64,000 bases of DNA from Ligustrum vulgare (Eukaryota; Streptophyta; Magnoliopsida; Lamiales; Oleaceae), in the NCBI GenBank assembly GCA_963555705.1, contig OY743191.1, forward strand, positions 132,001 through 196,000, given 5' to 3'. A program made the position numbers and the translations under genes. The notes below the pieces were generated by a model. That model worked only from the letters and a program-made list of their open reading frames with translations, ran no database searches and had not been told where the DNA came from. This document shows, piece after piece, positions 1 through 11,187 of this stretch (positions are counted from its first letter, which is position 1; every line of letters starts with the position of its first letter).

Positions 1-1101
1 TCTTCACTCAAAGAGGCAATGCACCCTTTTTTTGTACTTGATTCATAAAGAATGAATCTTTTGAAGTTATGTTATACGGACTTTCTAAAATAAAATGCCA
101 CGCTCCGCGTGTCACGAGATATGGAGCGTTCTAATCGAAGAGGCATACCTCTCGGACTTATTACAGTAAGGCCAATGCACCAGCCAGCCAGTGTGGTGGC
201 GAACACGCTGTGCTGTAAGCTAAGCTGTTCACCTTGTAGACGGAGGAGATATAGAAAGTGTGCCGTGCGTGATTCATAAGATTCTATAGTTATTTCACTT
301 AGCCTGCCTCTCCCATGACTTTCCGGACCAACCAACCCGGATCTGCGCAAGTCTTCTCTGCATTTTGGGAGCAGAGCATGCAGCAAAATCGAGCAATGGA
401 TCTTAGAAGAATTCCACTTTAAAGCACGACTCTTTCGATTTCTGCGCTGGCATTTGAATTGTCTCCCTTCCTCTTTCAATCGAAACACTCGACGCAGATA
501 GCTCCGGTGGCCCCCGCTTCTGCCTCTATCAGGCGGCGACAGAACCCACCTCCACAGCCACAGCATGTAGGAGCAGCTCCTTAATCCGCACTACAACCAA
601 TAAAAATTTCCTCATAAAACAGAATGAAAAGCCCGGGTGGAAGCACAAAAGGAGAAAGGGGGGAAGAAGTCTAGTGCTAGTTCTTACTGACACTTCTTTA
701 TCTAACTTTCATTTTTGAGTGGTTTCTTTGTTCTCTTATTTATTTGGAAAGAAAAAACTTCCCTTTACTACCTTTCTCTTCTTTTTATCCCTTCGACGAA
801 TTGCGTTTTGCCAGAGAGATTTTTTTAGTTAGAAAGATTCTCCATTGGTAATTCAAAATAAAGAAATAAAGAATCTAAATAAAGGCGCATACGCGGGAAG
901 GGGGCCCCAATACTCTTTCATTCAGGGGGGGGAGACTAGCCTCATTACTTCCCACTGGGCGAGAGGTGCACCTAACCCACCTACCCACTCATCAATCACG
1001 GTGTTCAGCTGACTTGCACTGATAGACCCCTATTGTATTGGAATTAGGCGCCCATCTTTTTACTGTTGTCAATTAATCTCTTCAATGTTCGATTCTACTC
1101 T
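1..1101. other. nad4 upstream region
   Basis: This is the stretch before the nad4 start codon. I recognise no known gene in it. It holds one unidentified minus-strand open frame (72-566, listed separately) and AT-rich runs around 660-900. The nad4 5' UTR must lie in its right part, but I see no convincing plant mitochondrial promoter core, so the transcription start is not assigned. Confidence 0.5.
72..566 (-). CDS. unidentified ORF, 164 codons
   Basis: This minus-strand frame is open for 164 codons and rich in arginine, serine and leucine. I do not recognise a family, and no signal peptide or clear membrane segment is evident. It lies divergently upstream of nad4. The base composition resembles plant mitochondrial spacer DNA, where open frames of this size occur by chance, so it may not be a gene. 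It is listed because it is the longest open frame in the nad4 upstream region. Confidence 0.15.
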   Translation of the reverse strand: MLWLWRWVLSPPDRGRSGGHRSYLRRVFRLKEEGRQFKCQRRNRKSRALKWNSSKIHCSILLHALLPKCREDLRRSGLVGPESHGRGRLSEITIESYESRTAHFLYLLRLQGEQLSLQHSVFATTLAGWCIGLTVISPRGMPLRLERSISRDTRSVAFYFRKSV

Positions 1102-1553
1102 ATGTTAGAACAATGCTATTTTGATCTAAGTGGTCCTATTCTTTGTCCCGTGCTAGGAAGCATTACTCCTCTTTTCATTCCAAATTCAAGAATACGACCG
1201 ATACGATTGATTGGTCTGTGCGCCTCTCTTATTACTTTTTTGTATCCCCCTGTTCTTCGGATACAATTCGATCCTTCTACGGCCAAATCTCAATTTGTGG
1301 AAAGCCTTCGATGGCTTCCTTATGAAAACATAAATTTTTATTTGGGTATAGACGGTATCTCTTTATTCTTCGTGATATTGACCACATTTCTGATCCCTAT
1401 TTGCATTTTAGTGGGTTGGTCTGGTATGAGAAGTTATGGGAAAGAGTATATTACAGCATCTCTAATTCGTGAATTTCTAATGATCGCCGTGTTCTGCATG
1501 CTGGATCCTCTACTATTCTATGTTCTTCCCGAAAGTGTGCCAATCCCTATGTT
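1102..1553 (+). CDS. nad4: nad4 exon 1
   Basis: This exon encodes the N-terminal 150 residues plus two bases of codon 151, with the typical plant ND4 stretch IDGISLFFVILTTFLIPI. It ends ATG TT directly before GTGCG, the group II 5' splice consensus. Relative to the common angiosperm exon, three codons are missing near the N terminus (MLEQCYF in place of a sequence three residues longer). Confidence 0.95.
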
Positions 1554-4500
1554 GTGCGGAGCTGAGCATCCTCTATTCGCTGGGATAAAGCTTTTCCTCT
1601 GCAGGGGCCTTGTGCAGTAAACCCCCTACGGGCGGTCGTCCGTCGTCGTGTCGTAAAGTAGTCCCCGCGAAGCTTTCGGGAAGAGGGGTAGTCTTGTGTG
1701 TAAGCATAGCATTTCTGGTCGAACCCGCCCAACCCAACTAAGAAGAACCGAACCTGACAGACACATCTTTTTCCTTTTGGGAGGGTACTCCGAGTAGTGG
1801 GTACCTCGTAGGACCTCGACCCGCCTACTCGGGTCTTGTATGGATATGCAGGAAGGAGTGCTCCTAGGTGTGTGTAGGGGTTGTGTTTGTTCGCGAGAAT
1901 GGATTCCTCGTCAAGTCAGTTTGGGGGGTGTGGACACACTTGCGCGAATTCGGGTAACGGCTACAAGGGATAAATCGAAAGGAAACTGTACCCGACCAGG
2001 GATGGACGTAAACTCGTAAGCTACCGAGGGTAGGGATAATCGTCCAGGTCTTATTGTGAAAGAAAAAAGCCGCCCCGCCACAGCAGGCGGGTTGCTTCCT
2101 CTGTCGTCGCCGGGGAGCTCTTGGCGAGGAGACCTTAGGATAAGTTGCTAAAACTAACGGGGGAGGGGAGGATCGACCCGTTCAGTAGAATTCCGAAGAA
2201 AGACTGTTGGCAGCAGGTGGAGACATTTTTTTGGCCCCTTCCAAAGGAAATGCGGGCAGGGTAGAGCTCGGCAGAGGGTTCGAGAATAGGGTAGGGTCCT
2301 GTCCTTAAGATTCAGATAAGAAAAGAGTTCCAAACCTTTATGCATGCACCTCCGTACAAGTTCCGGCCAGGATGATTGGGAAAGATCAAACCAATTTGAA
2401 CCGCTCACATCACAGTAGTAGTAGCGTAAAGGCCGTAAGTCGAGGGGCGGCCATAACATAAGGCTATTACTTTCACACCTCTCTCTCTCTATCTATAGAT
2501 ATCTATAGATAGAGAGAGATCCGCTGCGTGAGCAACCCGACTGTGCCTTACATGTGCTCTACAGGCCGCACTCCATCTTTCTTCCCAACGAGCCCTTTTT
2601 CTTTTGATTTGGAAGACGGGCGTTGCGTTCGGTTCGAAAGGCATGGTTTTCAGTATGTCTCCAGATCGGGCCCCCACTAGTCCGGCTGGCTAGTGAGCGG
2701 TTCTTTCGGGCGGGAAGGGGCCCTACGGGCGGGCATCTACCGCAACGCAAGCACCATTGTTCGCCACCACCCGAGAAGCAAAAGATTCGAGAGTCCAGGC
2801 TGAAAATACATGCATAGATAGTGGTCTAATGCCAAGGCCGACGACGGAAGCTCGGGACGGAGCCGTATGAGGCGGAAGTCTCACGTACGGTTCTCTGAGA
2901 AGGGAGTGGCTACCTACTGGAGCTTCGACCAACCACCACCGGTCAATTCCGCTTTGGGGCCACCCTTTACTCTACCATTATTATAGGGGTATGGGGTTCG
3001 AGACAAAGAAAGATCAAGGCAGCCTATCAGTTTTTCCTTTATACTTTACTTGGATCTGTTTTTATGCTATTAGCTATTCTGTTGATTCTTCTCCAAACAG
3101 GAACCACCGATTTACAAATATCATTAACCACAGAATTTAGTGAGCGGCGCCAAATCTTTCTATGGATTGCTTCTTTCGCCTCTTTCGCCGTCAAAGTGCC
3201 TATGGTACCAGTTCATATTTGGTCACCCGAAGCTCATGTAGAGGCACCTACGGCAGGATCCGTCATCTTGGCAGGAATTCCTTTAAAATTGGGAACCTAC
3301 GGGTTTTTAAGATTTTCAATACCCATGTTTCCCGAAGCGACACTTTGTTCCACTCCTTTCATTTATACTCCAAGCGCGATTGCTATAATATATACTTCCT
3401 CGACCACTTTAAGACAGATCGATCTTAAGAAGATCATAGCTTACTCCTCAGTAGCTCATATGAATCTGGTGACTATTGGTATGTTTAGTCGGGCGGCGGC
3501 CGTTAGGTCACCTATTTTGAGTTATGGACACACAAGGCCAAAACATGTGTTCCGGGCGTGCGACCCATCAACCTACTAGCAATGGGGGAGAAAACATAAC
3601 ATGTCGCAATAAAAGCTTGATTCGAGGCGTCAGCAAAAGACTGCCGTCTGTTCCAAAAACAAAAGCCCCTTAGCGCCCGGGGACGGGAGTGGAGGGCGGC
3701 CCTACGCGCAGGCAACAGCAGCACCGGCTCTACGAAAGTAAGAATCGAATATCGAATCTTTCTGTTGGCTTTCCCAATTCATTCGTGAATAAGAATTCAA
3801 GGGCGTGAAGCGAGTGCTTCTAGCTGCTTCGCCTGCTTCTTATTTGATTATGGCGGCTATGTTTTCGTGGCGGAAATGAACGAAAAGCGATATGAACGTG
3901 CTATTTTCAAATCGATTGATAGATAGCCTTATCTGTTCTGAAAGATCGAAAGAGATAGAGAGGGAATCTATCAAGAATAAGGGGAAATCCCCTATTTCTA
4001 TCTATTGATGAGACAACTATCTTTTCATGATCCATCAGAAAAGAAAGAAATCGATATGTATCTGATGGAGTCTACATCGTACATAGAGCGCCCAAGCGCT
4101 TTTTAGGCCAGCTCAGTTCTCTTATCCATCGGTCCAATGCACTGGGCTCATCTCATGGAGGGAAAAGCCAAAATGTAGTTGTCTTGTTCGCCGCCTCGAC
4201 GCATTCCCTTCTCTCCCCGGTATCGTCCCACACAGAAAGAAAGAGCGCAGAGCCCCGGCCCGACCTGTAGGTCCGCTAACGTAAAGCGAGGAGTTGAGCC
4301 TGAACTGGCGAACCGAAGTCACTTTCGGAACCATACTTCCTACAGCTAAGATGTGTCCAGTCCAGCGGGAACGCGCAGCGCAAACGAACGTGAGCTGCTA
4401 TACCGAATCCCCCGCTGGCCATCGGGGACCGAGTGGTAAGGCCATGATATGCAGGGGAAAATCTCACTCATTCTTCCATTGGGGACAGGTGCACGAACGA

Positions 4501-7500
4501 CAACTCCAAACGTCACACATCCGCCGCCTACCTACCGTTTAGGTGGCACCAGCGAGATCCAGCTAAGGTAAGGTCGCGTCGCGGCTGCTCCACTCCGCTG
4601 CGGTCTCATGAACTGAACTTCGTTGCCTTCCCTTAGCGAAGCGAATGGGCGCTGTGCCGTGGGTCAGTTTCGGGGCGGAGAGTGAAGAGAGACCAGAAGA
4701 ATGATTCATTTGGATCGACGAGCTTTTTCAGCCCAAAAACTAAGAATCAATGGAATGTTTGTCTATCCATGAACATCTATTCTATCTGTATATCTAGGGG
4801 ATCTCTCTATACATATACATATAAAAGTGTTTTATGGCATGATATGATCGCCTTTGTTTGATATGTTCATTCAGTACCAATACAAACTAAAACTACACCA
4901 AAGTGGAAGGGCCACTATAGAAGCTAGAAGTAGCTAGCCTCTAGCCTATAGTAGTAGTAGTCGGCCTAACCAAAGCGTCACGACAACATAAAATTAGCCT
5001 TATGAATTGAATCTTAAGTAGGGGGCTTAGCCCGCCCGCCTACCAATCAAAGAGGCTGAGAGTAAGCGTAAGCTCACCCGTAAGCTCTTCGAGCTTCCCT
5101 TCATTCGCTTCGCGGGAGCCGCACAGCACATAGCTGGAAGTCAGAAGGCCCATACTACCTGCCTAACCCTTCGCTCCGAGGGACCGTAGATCGGAAAGCG
5201 CCTTCTAAAGCACCCCATTCATCCAAAAGAGAAGGGAAGGGGCCTATTTATTTGCATGACCTCTGCAGATTTAACCCTATCTACACCCGGAGCCACTCCC
5301 CTAGCGGTCCTGCCACCACGCCGCAGAACGGGAGCTCGTGTGGAACCCTTTATTTCTGGCGTAACAGCGGTAGAACGTAACAAAATATGACACCCGAAGG
5401 GAAGGGCCCGACACGCACAATCCTATCCGAGTTTACCCCTTGCACTTCGGACAGCCATCTGTAGCATCATAAGGAGGACCTCCCTTTCGAGGTACAAAAA
5501 GAGTACGGTACATAGGAGGTTGGTCTTTCTCAACGTGGTGTATAGCACGAAAAACCTTTCGATACAAGATAAGGCCGTTCAAATGAAAGAAAGAAATTCT
5601 TCCTTTTTTTCTTCTTTCCCCCTCGGGATTCTGGAGGGAGGGGGGAGGGGAAAGGCTTGGGCCTACCTATCCCGATAGGACCTCATAAAAGAACGGGAGC
5701 TGTTGAGAGGTTCCATATTGCCGAGACGAAGGGCAGCACTTCTGTACGTGATCGTAGTATGTCACGTCGTCTCGTCCCCGCTGCATCGAAGAGTACCTAT
5801 GCACTATGTTCCGGTTCACTGATAAGGAAGATAGAGTTGGGGTGGGGGTCTGGTCTACGATGTGATACTCAAGTATGACCCGGGGAGATACATGCTAACT
5901 ATGGGTAGGAAGCAGGAACCATTATGTAAATAATTTCGGGGGGTTACAGATCTCTTATACTACCATCGATCGACAGAGCGGAACAACCAGAAAAAGAAGT
6001 TAAGTTAGAAAGCCGTATGATAGGTGGTAACTATCTTGTACGGTTCGGGGGGTAATCGGCGTACTCCGATCAGTGGGGGGAATCTTTGGCTCTATCGAAC
6101 ATACAGGGAATTGGAGGTAGCATTCTACCGATGTCAAGTCATGGACTGGTTTCTTCAGCCCTTTTTCTATGTGTTGGTGTTCTATATGACCGACATAAGA
6201 CTCGACTTGTTAGATATTACGGAGGTTCAGTGAGCACCATGCCGAATCTCCCTACCATTTTCTTCTCTTCCACTTTGGCCAATATGAGTTCACCTGGTAC
6301 TAGCAGCTTTATCGGGGAATTTCTCATCTTAGTAGGAGCTTTCCAAAGAAATAGCTTAGTAGCGACATTAGCAGCGCTTGGGATGATTTTAGGCGCGGCC
6401 TATTCCCTTTGGCTATATAATCGTGCGGTTTCTGGGAATTTAAAACCCGATTTCCTCCATAAATTCTCCGATCCAAATGGCAGAGAAGTTTCCATATTTA
6501 TACCTTTTCTTGTTGGAGGGGCGACCGTCCGTTAAACTACCAAAAAAACAAGGGTAAACCAATGTGATCATGACATTGTAGGTGCTTGCGATGGGACGGA
6601 TGCGACTTCCCTCAGTTGGTTTGGGTGGCATAGCCCGTTGCAGAAGTCCCCCCTTTTTTTTTATCCATTTCTTTAGTCTTTAGGGAGCCAAAGCTTGACT
6701 TTACTAAACTAATAAAAAAAGGCTCGCGCTAGGCGCTTACCTTTTTTGGCTGAGCCTTCTCTTGCTGGGTGGGACCGATAGAAAGAAAGGACGGGGGGCG
6801 CATGGTACTTCTCGACCCTGTCTCCGAGGGACAGTTGAACGAGCGACTCATGAATGCTGCCGGGTTGGACGAGCCAATAACTCGAACGCGTTCGGTCTTT
6901 TTTTTGAGCAAGAATCACAGCCTTACCTTATCTTCGCCATGATACGGACTCCAAGTTCTTATGGCAGAGCACGAGGAGATTTATCATCAATATGATGATG
7001 GGAATGGAAACCAGAAGCACGACTGGGGTCTTCGTGGTCCAAGATAATCAAACCATCAGTAAGAGTAAGGTAAGCATGAGACTTTTTGGTAGTACCGGTG
7101 AACCAGATGGCCGCGGCGATGGAATCTGGGACGGAGGACTTGTAGTATCTCTCTAGATCTGGCAAAAGCGAAAGAACCCCTAACAAAATTCGAATGGAGG
7201 CTGACGGCTGAGCCCACTCTGGCCTCGCAGGGCAGGCCCCTGTGGTTGCGAGCTGGAGCTGCCATAGCTTATGGCTAGAGCAATGGGAGGGCCCCAGCAG
7301 AGAGAAAAGTCAAGATAACGAGCGCTCCGCCCGCTTGGCGGGCGGCAGGAGCTGCGGGCAAGTGCTTGGTAGGCCAACAGCCCAGTGAACCGGGCGGGGC
7401 ACTCGAAGAAAGGGGGGCACACTAAGCAAGTACGAGAAATTGCCCCCGCTCCGCTTTCTTAAAAGCAAGGACCTCAATTCTCATTAGGAGGTCAAACCAA

Positions 7501-9067
7501 GGACCTATGGAAGTCGGGGCTCGTCCCCGGTCAATATTGGATCAAACAATAGGGGGCCGTAGCGCTGACCCTTTTTTTATTGATTCAATACAATAGGGGA
7601 AAAGATCGTACAGTTCCCTACCGAGACAAACTCTCAACGGATCCTCTGCGCGCTGGGCATACCTCTTCCGTGCGTCTTTCTCGTGGAGGGAACAGAAGAA
7701 CAGGGAAAGACCCGGCCGACCGGCCCAGGGCTCGAGGGCGAGCTTTATTTATTTAAGAGAGAATGGGAAGTGAATCGAAAGGCTTCCGTTTCCGTTCTTG
7801 GTTTGGGGGCTTTCGGGCCCTCTCGATCTTTTTCGTAGTTGAGAAGGGGGAAGGAGTCTAAATCAATGAACATTAATGAACCATCATTGATGGACGTTGC
7901 ACATGACACGATCAATTCGACTCAAGGTCCGGCGCTAATAGAAGTTGCTTACTTTCCTAGTAGCGAAGGAAAAGGGCAGGGCTTTTTTCGTAGTAATAGT
8001 GGGCGGGTCTCATGAGATCTATGCCGGCCGTCGGAATCAAACGAAGGTCGAAGGACCATTCGATTCATTAAGGGGCATAGCGGCGCCCTCGCCTGGCGCC
8101 ATTCCCGGACCTAGCAGCAGACGGGCGGGCCGTGCCTGAATTCAGACCGGACCAGACTCTTCTTTGTTTGAGCTGCTCCCACGCACGCAGACCGGAAGAT
8201 CTCACTTGTCCTGGACTGGACAAGTACGTAGAGATCTTCGTGGGACCGTGGAGGGAGTCTCAATCGGTCTTTTCTAGGATTCCTTATCACGCCACACATG
8301 GAGATTTTTCCATTGATAGATAAGAGGCCCCCCCTTGAACAAATTCTTAAAGGTTAGGTTACTACCTGCTTCTACGGAAGAGGTTGACTTTCTACCGCCC
8401 GGAGGTCATATAGATCTAAATCCGGAGCGATAAGAACGAAAGCCCTACCCACAGCTACAACTACTGGCGCTTCAAACAAAATGAGAAAAAAGGGTCGGTC
8501 AATAGCATAGCTCTTTCTTTCCCCGGTCTCCTTTCGAAGGAGAGGCCTTCGCATTCCTAATCCGGTAGGGCCGGACGGCTTTGTTTGCCCCAGCTTGGCA
8601 AATCGCATCCCCGCACAACGACATTGTTTGTGCGCCCCTTACCGTTCTCGCTTAGTGTTTCAACGGCTGGGAAGGCAGTCGTAGAAGCAAAGCCTATCGC
8701 CACGCCGACCATCAAATACGAGATTGGGCTCCTTCTCAAAGATTTGATGGAATGGCCCACCCCACCCAAGAGCGCTTATGTTATAGGGGAACTCATGGCT
8801 GGAAACAACCCTTATGGTTTGTTTTGATATCCGGTAGGAATAATAAAAAGAAAAGTCCAGGTTGGTTGGTGAGCCTAGTGATAGGAGACTATCTAGCTTG
8901 GTTCGGAGAGCACTTGTTGGGTTAAAGATTTTTTTGTTGCTAAATGTTACGGCCTAAATGCTGAACTATTGACCCTACTTGTTTGGATGGGTGTTCACCC
9001 CAAAGTGTTCCCGGACTGCATGCATACATCCGTAAGTAACTTAGTGCAACATGGCAAATTTCATTGA
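1102..9067 (+). CDS. nad4: NADH dehydrogenase subunit 4 (four exons, three cis introns)
   Basis: The product is the ND4 subunit of respiratory complex I, one of the antiporter-like proton-pumping membrane subunits of the inner mitochondrial membrane. Exons are 1102-1553, 2976-3490, 6096-6518 and 8979-9067 (452, 515, 423 and 89 nt), joining to 1479 nt, 492 aa plus TGA. Exons 2 to 4 have the lengths I know for angiosperm nad4. Exon 1 is 9 nt short of the usual 461 because of an in-frame deletion after the third codon. Phase is kept across all junctions and no internal stop is seen. Many codons are unedited: the CGG at 1258-1260 and the CGT at 1468-1470 need C-to-U editing to restore conserved Trp and Cys, and several Pro and Ser codons need editing to Leu or Phe. 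The start at 1102 matches the family start; an upstream in-frame ATG at 1066 would add 12 unrelated residues. Most likely functional. Confidence 0.96.
1554..2975 (+). other. nad4: nad4 intron 1, group II, cis-spliced
   Basis: This 1422-nt intron begins GTGCGG and ends with AC. Domain V is a clear 34-nt hairpin at 2860-2893 of the canonical form GAGCCGTATGAGGCG with its GTACGGTTC closing arm, followed by domain VI at about 2894-2970. No intron maturase ORF is present. A 38-bp perfect palindrome at 2482-2519 lies in the central part, which probably corresponds to the variable domain IV. Confidence 0.92.
2482..2519. repeat. 38-bp perfect palindrome in nad4 intron 1
   Basis: The two 19-base arms (2482-2500 and 2501-2519) are exact reverse complements with no spacer. 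They combine a CT/GA microsatellite with two copies of ATCTATAGAT. As RNA this would fold into a long AU-rich hairpin, as DNA into a cruciform. It lies between the intron's 5' domains and domain V, so it is probably a tolerated domain IV insertion. Confidence 0.9.
2976..3490 (+). CDS. nad4: nad4 exon 2
   Basis: This 515-nt exon has exactly the usual length for angiosperms. It completes the Phe codon split by intron 1 (TT|C) and encodes the central ND4 helices, including VKVPMVPVHIW, EAHVEAPTAGSVILAG and the DLKKIIAYSSVAHMN motif conserved among complex I antiporter-like subunits. It ends after the first base of a codon, before GGGCGGCGG. Confidence 0.95.
3491..6095 (+). other. nad4: nad4 intron 2, group II, cis-spliced
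   Basis: This 2605-nt intron begins GGGCG and ends in AT directly before exon 3. Domain V is recognisable at 6010-6046 (AAGCCGTATGATAGG ... TTGTACGGTTC). No maturase or other known gene is seen inside; open frames here look like chance frames. The 4780-4870 part is AT-rich. Confidence 0.9.
6096..6518 (+). CDS. nad4: nad4 exon 3
   Basis: This 423-nt exon has the usual length. It encodes the ND4 part beginning NIQGIGGS, with SHGLVSSALFLCVGVLYDR, FIGEFLILVGAFQRNS and AALGMILGAAYSLWLYNR. The codon joining exons 2 and 3 reads C|CG in the genome (Pro) and is predicted to be edited to CUG (Leu). The exon ends after the first base of a Val codon, before GGGCGACC. Confidence 0.95.
6519..8978 (+). other. 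nad4: nad4 intron 3, group II, cis-spliced
   Basis: This 2460-nt intron begins GGGCGACCG, like intron 2, and ends CTAC before exon 4. Domain V is at 8871-8904 (GAGCCTAGTGATAGG ... TTGGTTC), with a domain VI-like hairpin to about 8975. An additional inverted repeat lies at 8190-8240 (ACTTGTCC / GGACAAGT arms). A 29-bp stretch at 6772-6800 recurs at 15155-15183. No maturase ORF is present. Confidence 0.9.
6772..6800 (+). repeat. 29-bp dispersed repeat, copy 1 (intron 3)
   Basis: This purine-rich segment is repeated in the same orientation at 15155-15183 with one mismatch (GATAGA against GAGAGA) and contains GAAAGAAAGGACGGGGGGCG. Similarity becomes patchy further downstream. It shows that a piece of nad4 intron 3 is shared with the intergenic region. 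Confidence 0.8.
8979..9067 (+). CDS. nad4: nad4 exon 4
   Basis: This 89-nt terminal exon encodes the C-terminal VWMGVHPKVFPDCMHTSVSN stretch and stops at TGA 9065-9067, with the standard length and end of angiosperm ND4. The His and Pro codons in this stretch are further candidate editing sites (Tyr and Leu in the edited proteins I know). Confidence 0.95.
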
Positions 9068-10275
9068 GAGGAATCAGCAAAGAAAAGAAAAACAGGTCAA
9101 CAACATCTTAATGTATTTTTTTGAGAGATTGTCCTCGGGCTGAGGAGTGTCACATGAGACGAAAGGTTCGATTCTTTCCCTCTTGGCGGAGTGACCTTGC
9201 TCTTCCCTCTGGACCCCTATAAGTGAAGTGTAGCGCTCCGATCTCCGACACAGATTTAGCGATAGATACGCAGCATTGAATGAAGGAAGGTGGCCGCCAC
9301 CAACCTTGTGGCCGATAACTGGGAAAGCCAGGAGCGCATACACGGATCAAGTTATTGCATGAGGATCCCGCCCCCGACCATCGGGTTAGATTGAGATGAG
9401 CACAATCAGATAAAGATAGCGGTGAGCACGCGGCTGGCCCAGTACGATATCTCGAGCATGATACCTGCGCTCCCTTCCTCTCATCAGATTGGAAGTAATT
9501 GCCTTAAACGGAATGAGCCGCATTTCTCATTTGTGAATTTCTAATGATCGCTGTCTTCCTGATTTCTTTGTACCATTCTGTCATCGACCTTGAAGCATCA
9601 ATGTCACACTCAAGCCGAAACCCTGCTAGCTTCAGTTCTTTACGATGTTTCTTCTAACATTGCATTGCGGGCCGCTCTAAGCCTTTTGATTGAAATTATT
9701 ACCCCCGCCACGCGTACCGGGTCGTGATCCGAATTCTTCACCCAGAAAAAGTCTAGCTATTGACTTGGATGTTCCTCACTCACAAGAAGGCGCAAGTCCC
9801 ATTTTCATACAGAAGTATGCCCAAGAAAGGAAAGTTTTCATGGTCTTGAGGAATTTGATTTGACTATTCATTTACATAGGCAAAACTAGCCAGGAAGGTA
9901 GTACCAAAGAAAGATCATTTGGCATAGGCAGCGAGCACCTACTAGGGCTGGTGCTTGGCTCGGAGTACCCCTTTCTTTTTTCTTAAAGCTTCTTCGCCTA
10001 ATGAACAGAGACCACTCTATTTAAATGTCAATTGGTGGATCGCATTAATCCGTGGAGTATAATGACTCATGGATTGGTGAGTCAATGATCTCCTCTCTCC
10101 AAATCTAAGAATTAGTGTACCAATTATGTCTACCCGAGGGGGGCAACAAGGGTTCGACGAGAAAGAGCTACGAAAGAAGGCAGTATAAGCTTTCATTTCT
10201 TGGATTCCACTTCTTTCTGTGCATAGGAAAAGGAGTTTGTTGGGAAGCACAACATGAACCAATGAAGAAAGACTT
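9068..10275. other. nad4 downstream spacer
   Basis: No known gene was recognised here. The only assignable item is a short copy of nad4 exon 1 at 9531-9562. The 3' UTR of nad4 must begin here, but no tRNA-like or clear hairpin processing element was found close to the stop codon. Confidence 0.5.
9531..9562 (+). pseudogene. short duplicated fragment of nad4 exon 1
   Basis: A 19-base core (9533-9551) is identical to exon 1 bases 1469-1487, and the match continues with substitutions. In the nad4 frame it reads C-E-F-L-M-I-A-V-F. At the codon where the resident exon has CGT (Arg, edited to Cys), this copy has TGT. It is far too short to be functional. Confidence 0.6.
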
Positions 10276-10551
10276 ATGGCCGCCGCTATGACTCCAGTAT
10301 ACCTTTACCAGGAGCTAGTTTTACCCATTATACCAAACCAACTCATGGGAGTCTTTTTCGCCAAACAACAGGCTAAAGGGCGATCACCCAAGCAATTGAT
10401 TCGGTTTCACAAAGATCTGTCTATCCGACAAATTCACCAGCGGTTCAGATCTAATGAGCATAGGGAAGTCTTAATTCAAAGGCACCTGCGCCAGAACTTC
10501 TTCAGAAAGGGGGAGTTGAAGCTATACATATCCAAAATTCATGTTGGTTGA
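10276..10551 (+). CDS. unidentified ORF, 91 codons
   Basis: A small ATG-initiated frame, basic and Gln/Arg-rich in its second half (residues about 35-75), with a hydrophobic stretch near residues 8-28. I do not recognise the family. It is followed 78 bases later by another unidentified frame on the same strand (10630-11187). It could be a chance frame. Confidence 0.2.
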   Translation: MAAAMTPVYLYQELVLPIIPNQLMGVFFAKQQAKGRSPKQLIRFHKDLSIRQIHQRFRSNEHREVLIQRHLRQNFFRKGELKLYISKIHVG

Positions 10552-10629
10552 TGAATATCTCTGACTTTATTGGGTGCTTTCACACAGAGGGTTTCGCTTC
10601 CTTATCCTCTCTCTTTAAGCAGATGATGC

Positions 10630-11187
10630 ATGCTCTTCGATAGCGGAAATAAAAAAGCTTTCCATCGATCTCTGATAGGTCGGAAGGATGAGAAGTCCGA
10701 CATGTTAGTTAAGCTATACTTGTCTTTCTTCTTAAGCTCAAAGCTTATAGTCTTTCGACAAGAATCCAAGTCTAAGTTTGAGTCGGTAGTCTCTGAGCCT
10801 TCTACTTCAACCTCTAGTCTTATTTATAAGAGAGTGAGTGAGAAGTGTGTGCTGCTCTGTAAACGGTATATTCGTATAATGTTATATATTCCTATGGATG
10901 TCGGACTCTGCTGGTATCCTCTTTGGACTTCGTCCCCAGTACCTTTCCAATATAGCCCTGAAGAGCTTCTTTTTTTATTCCCTTTTTCCGGGATTTCTTT
11001 TCCATATCATTTTGGAACAAAGGAGTTCTCCCCGGGCCTCTTAGAAACTCCATTAGAAAACAGGGGGCTTAGTCGATGGTCTAAGAAGAAACTGGAATCT
11101 TCTCGGATGCTTTCTCGCTGCCTTTTAGGGGGAAGACTGGCAAATGATGGAATTCCGGGTGGTCGTAGATTCTGGATCATCTTTTAG
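10630..11187 (+). CDS. unidentified ORF, 185 codons
   Basis: A 185-codon ATG-initiated frame, one of the longer open frames outside the recognised genes. It has a Leu/Phe-rich hydrophobic stretch near residues 28-42 and a second aromatic region near residues 80-120, which could be membrane segments. No known family is recognised. An orphan mitochondrial ORF is possible, and so is a chance frame in AT-rich spacer. Confidence 0.22.
   Translation: MLFDSGNKKAFHRSLIGRKDEKSDMLVKLYLSFFLSSKLIVFRQESKSKFESVVSEPSTSTSSLIYKRVSEKCVLLCKRYIRIMLYIPMDVGLCWYPLWTSSPVPFQYSPEELLFLFPFSGISFPYHFGTKEFSPGLLETPLENRGLSRWSKKKLESSRMLSRCLLGGRLANDGIPGGRRFWIIF

Noticed and set aside
1066..1101. Upstream in-frame ATG of nad4 at 1066
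   Set aside because: It would add 12 residues not found in ND4; the ATG at 1102 matches the family start.
3491..8978. Maturase ORF inside nad4 introns 2 or 3
   Set aside because: Open frames there are short and show no reverse-transcriptase or maturase X-domain motifs.
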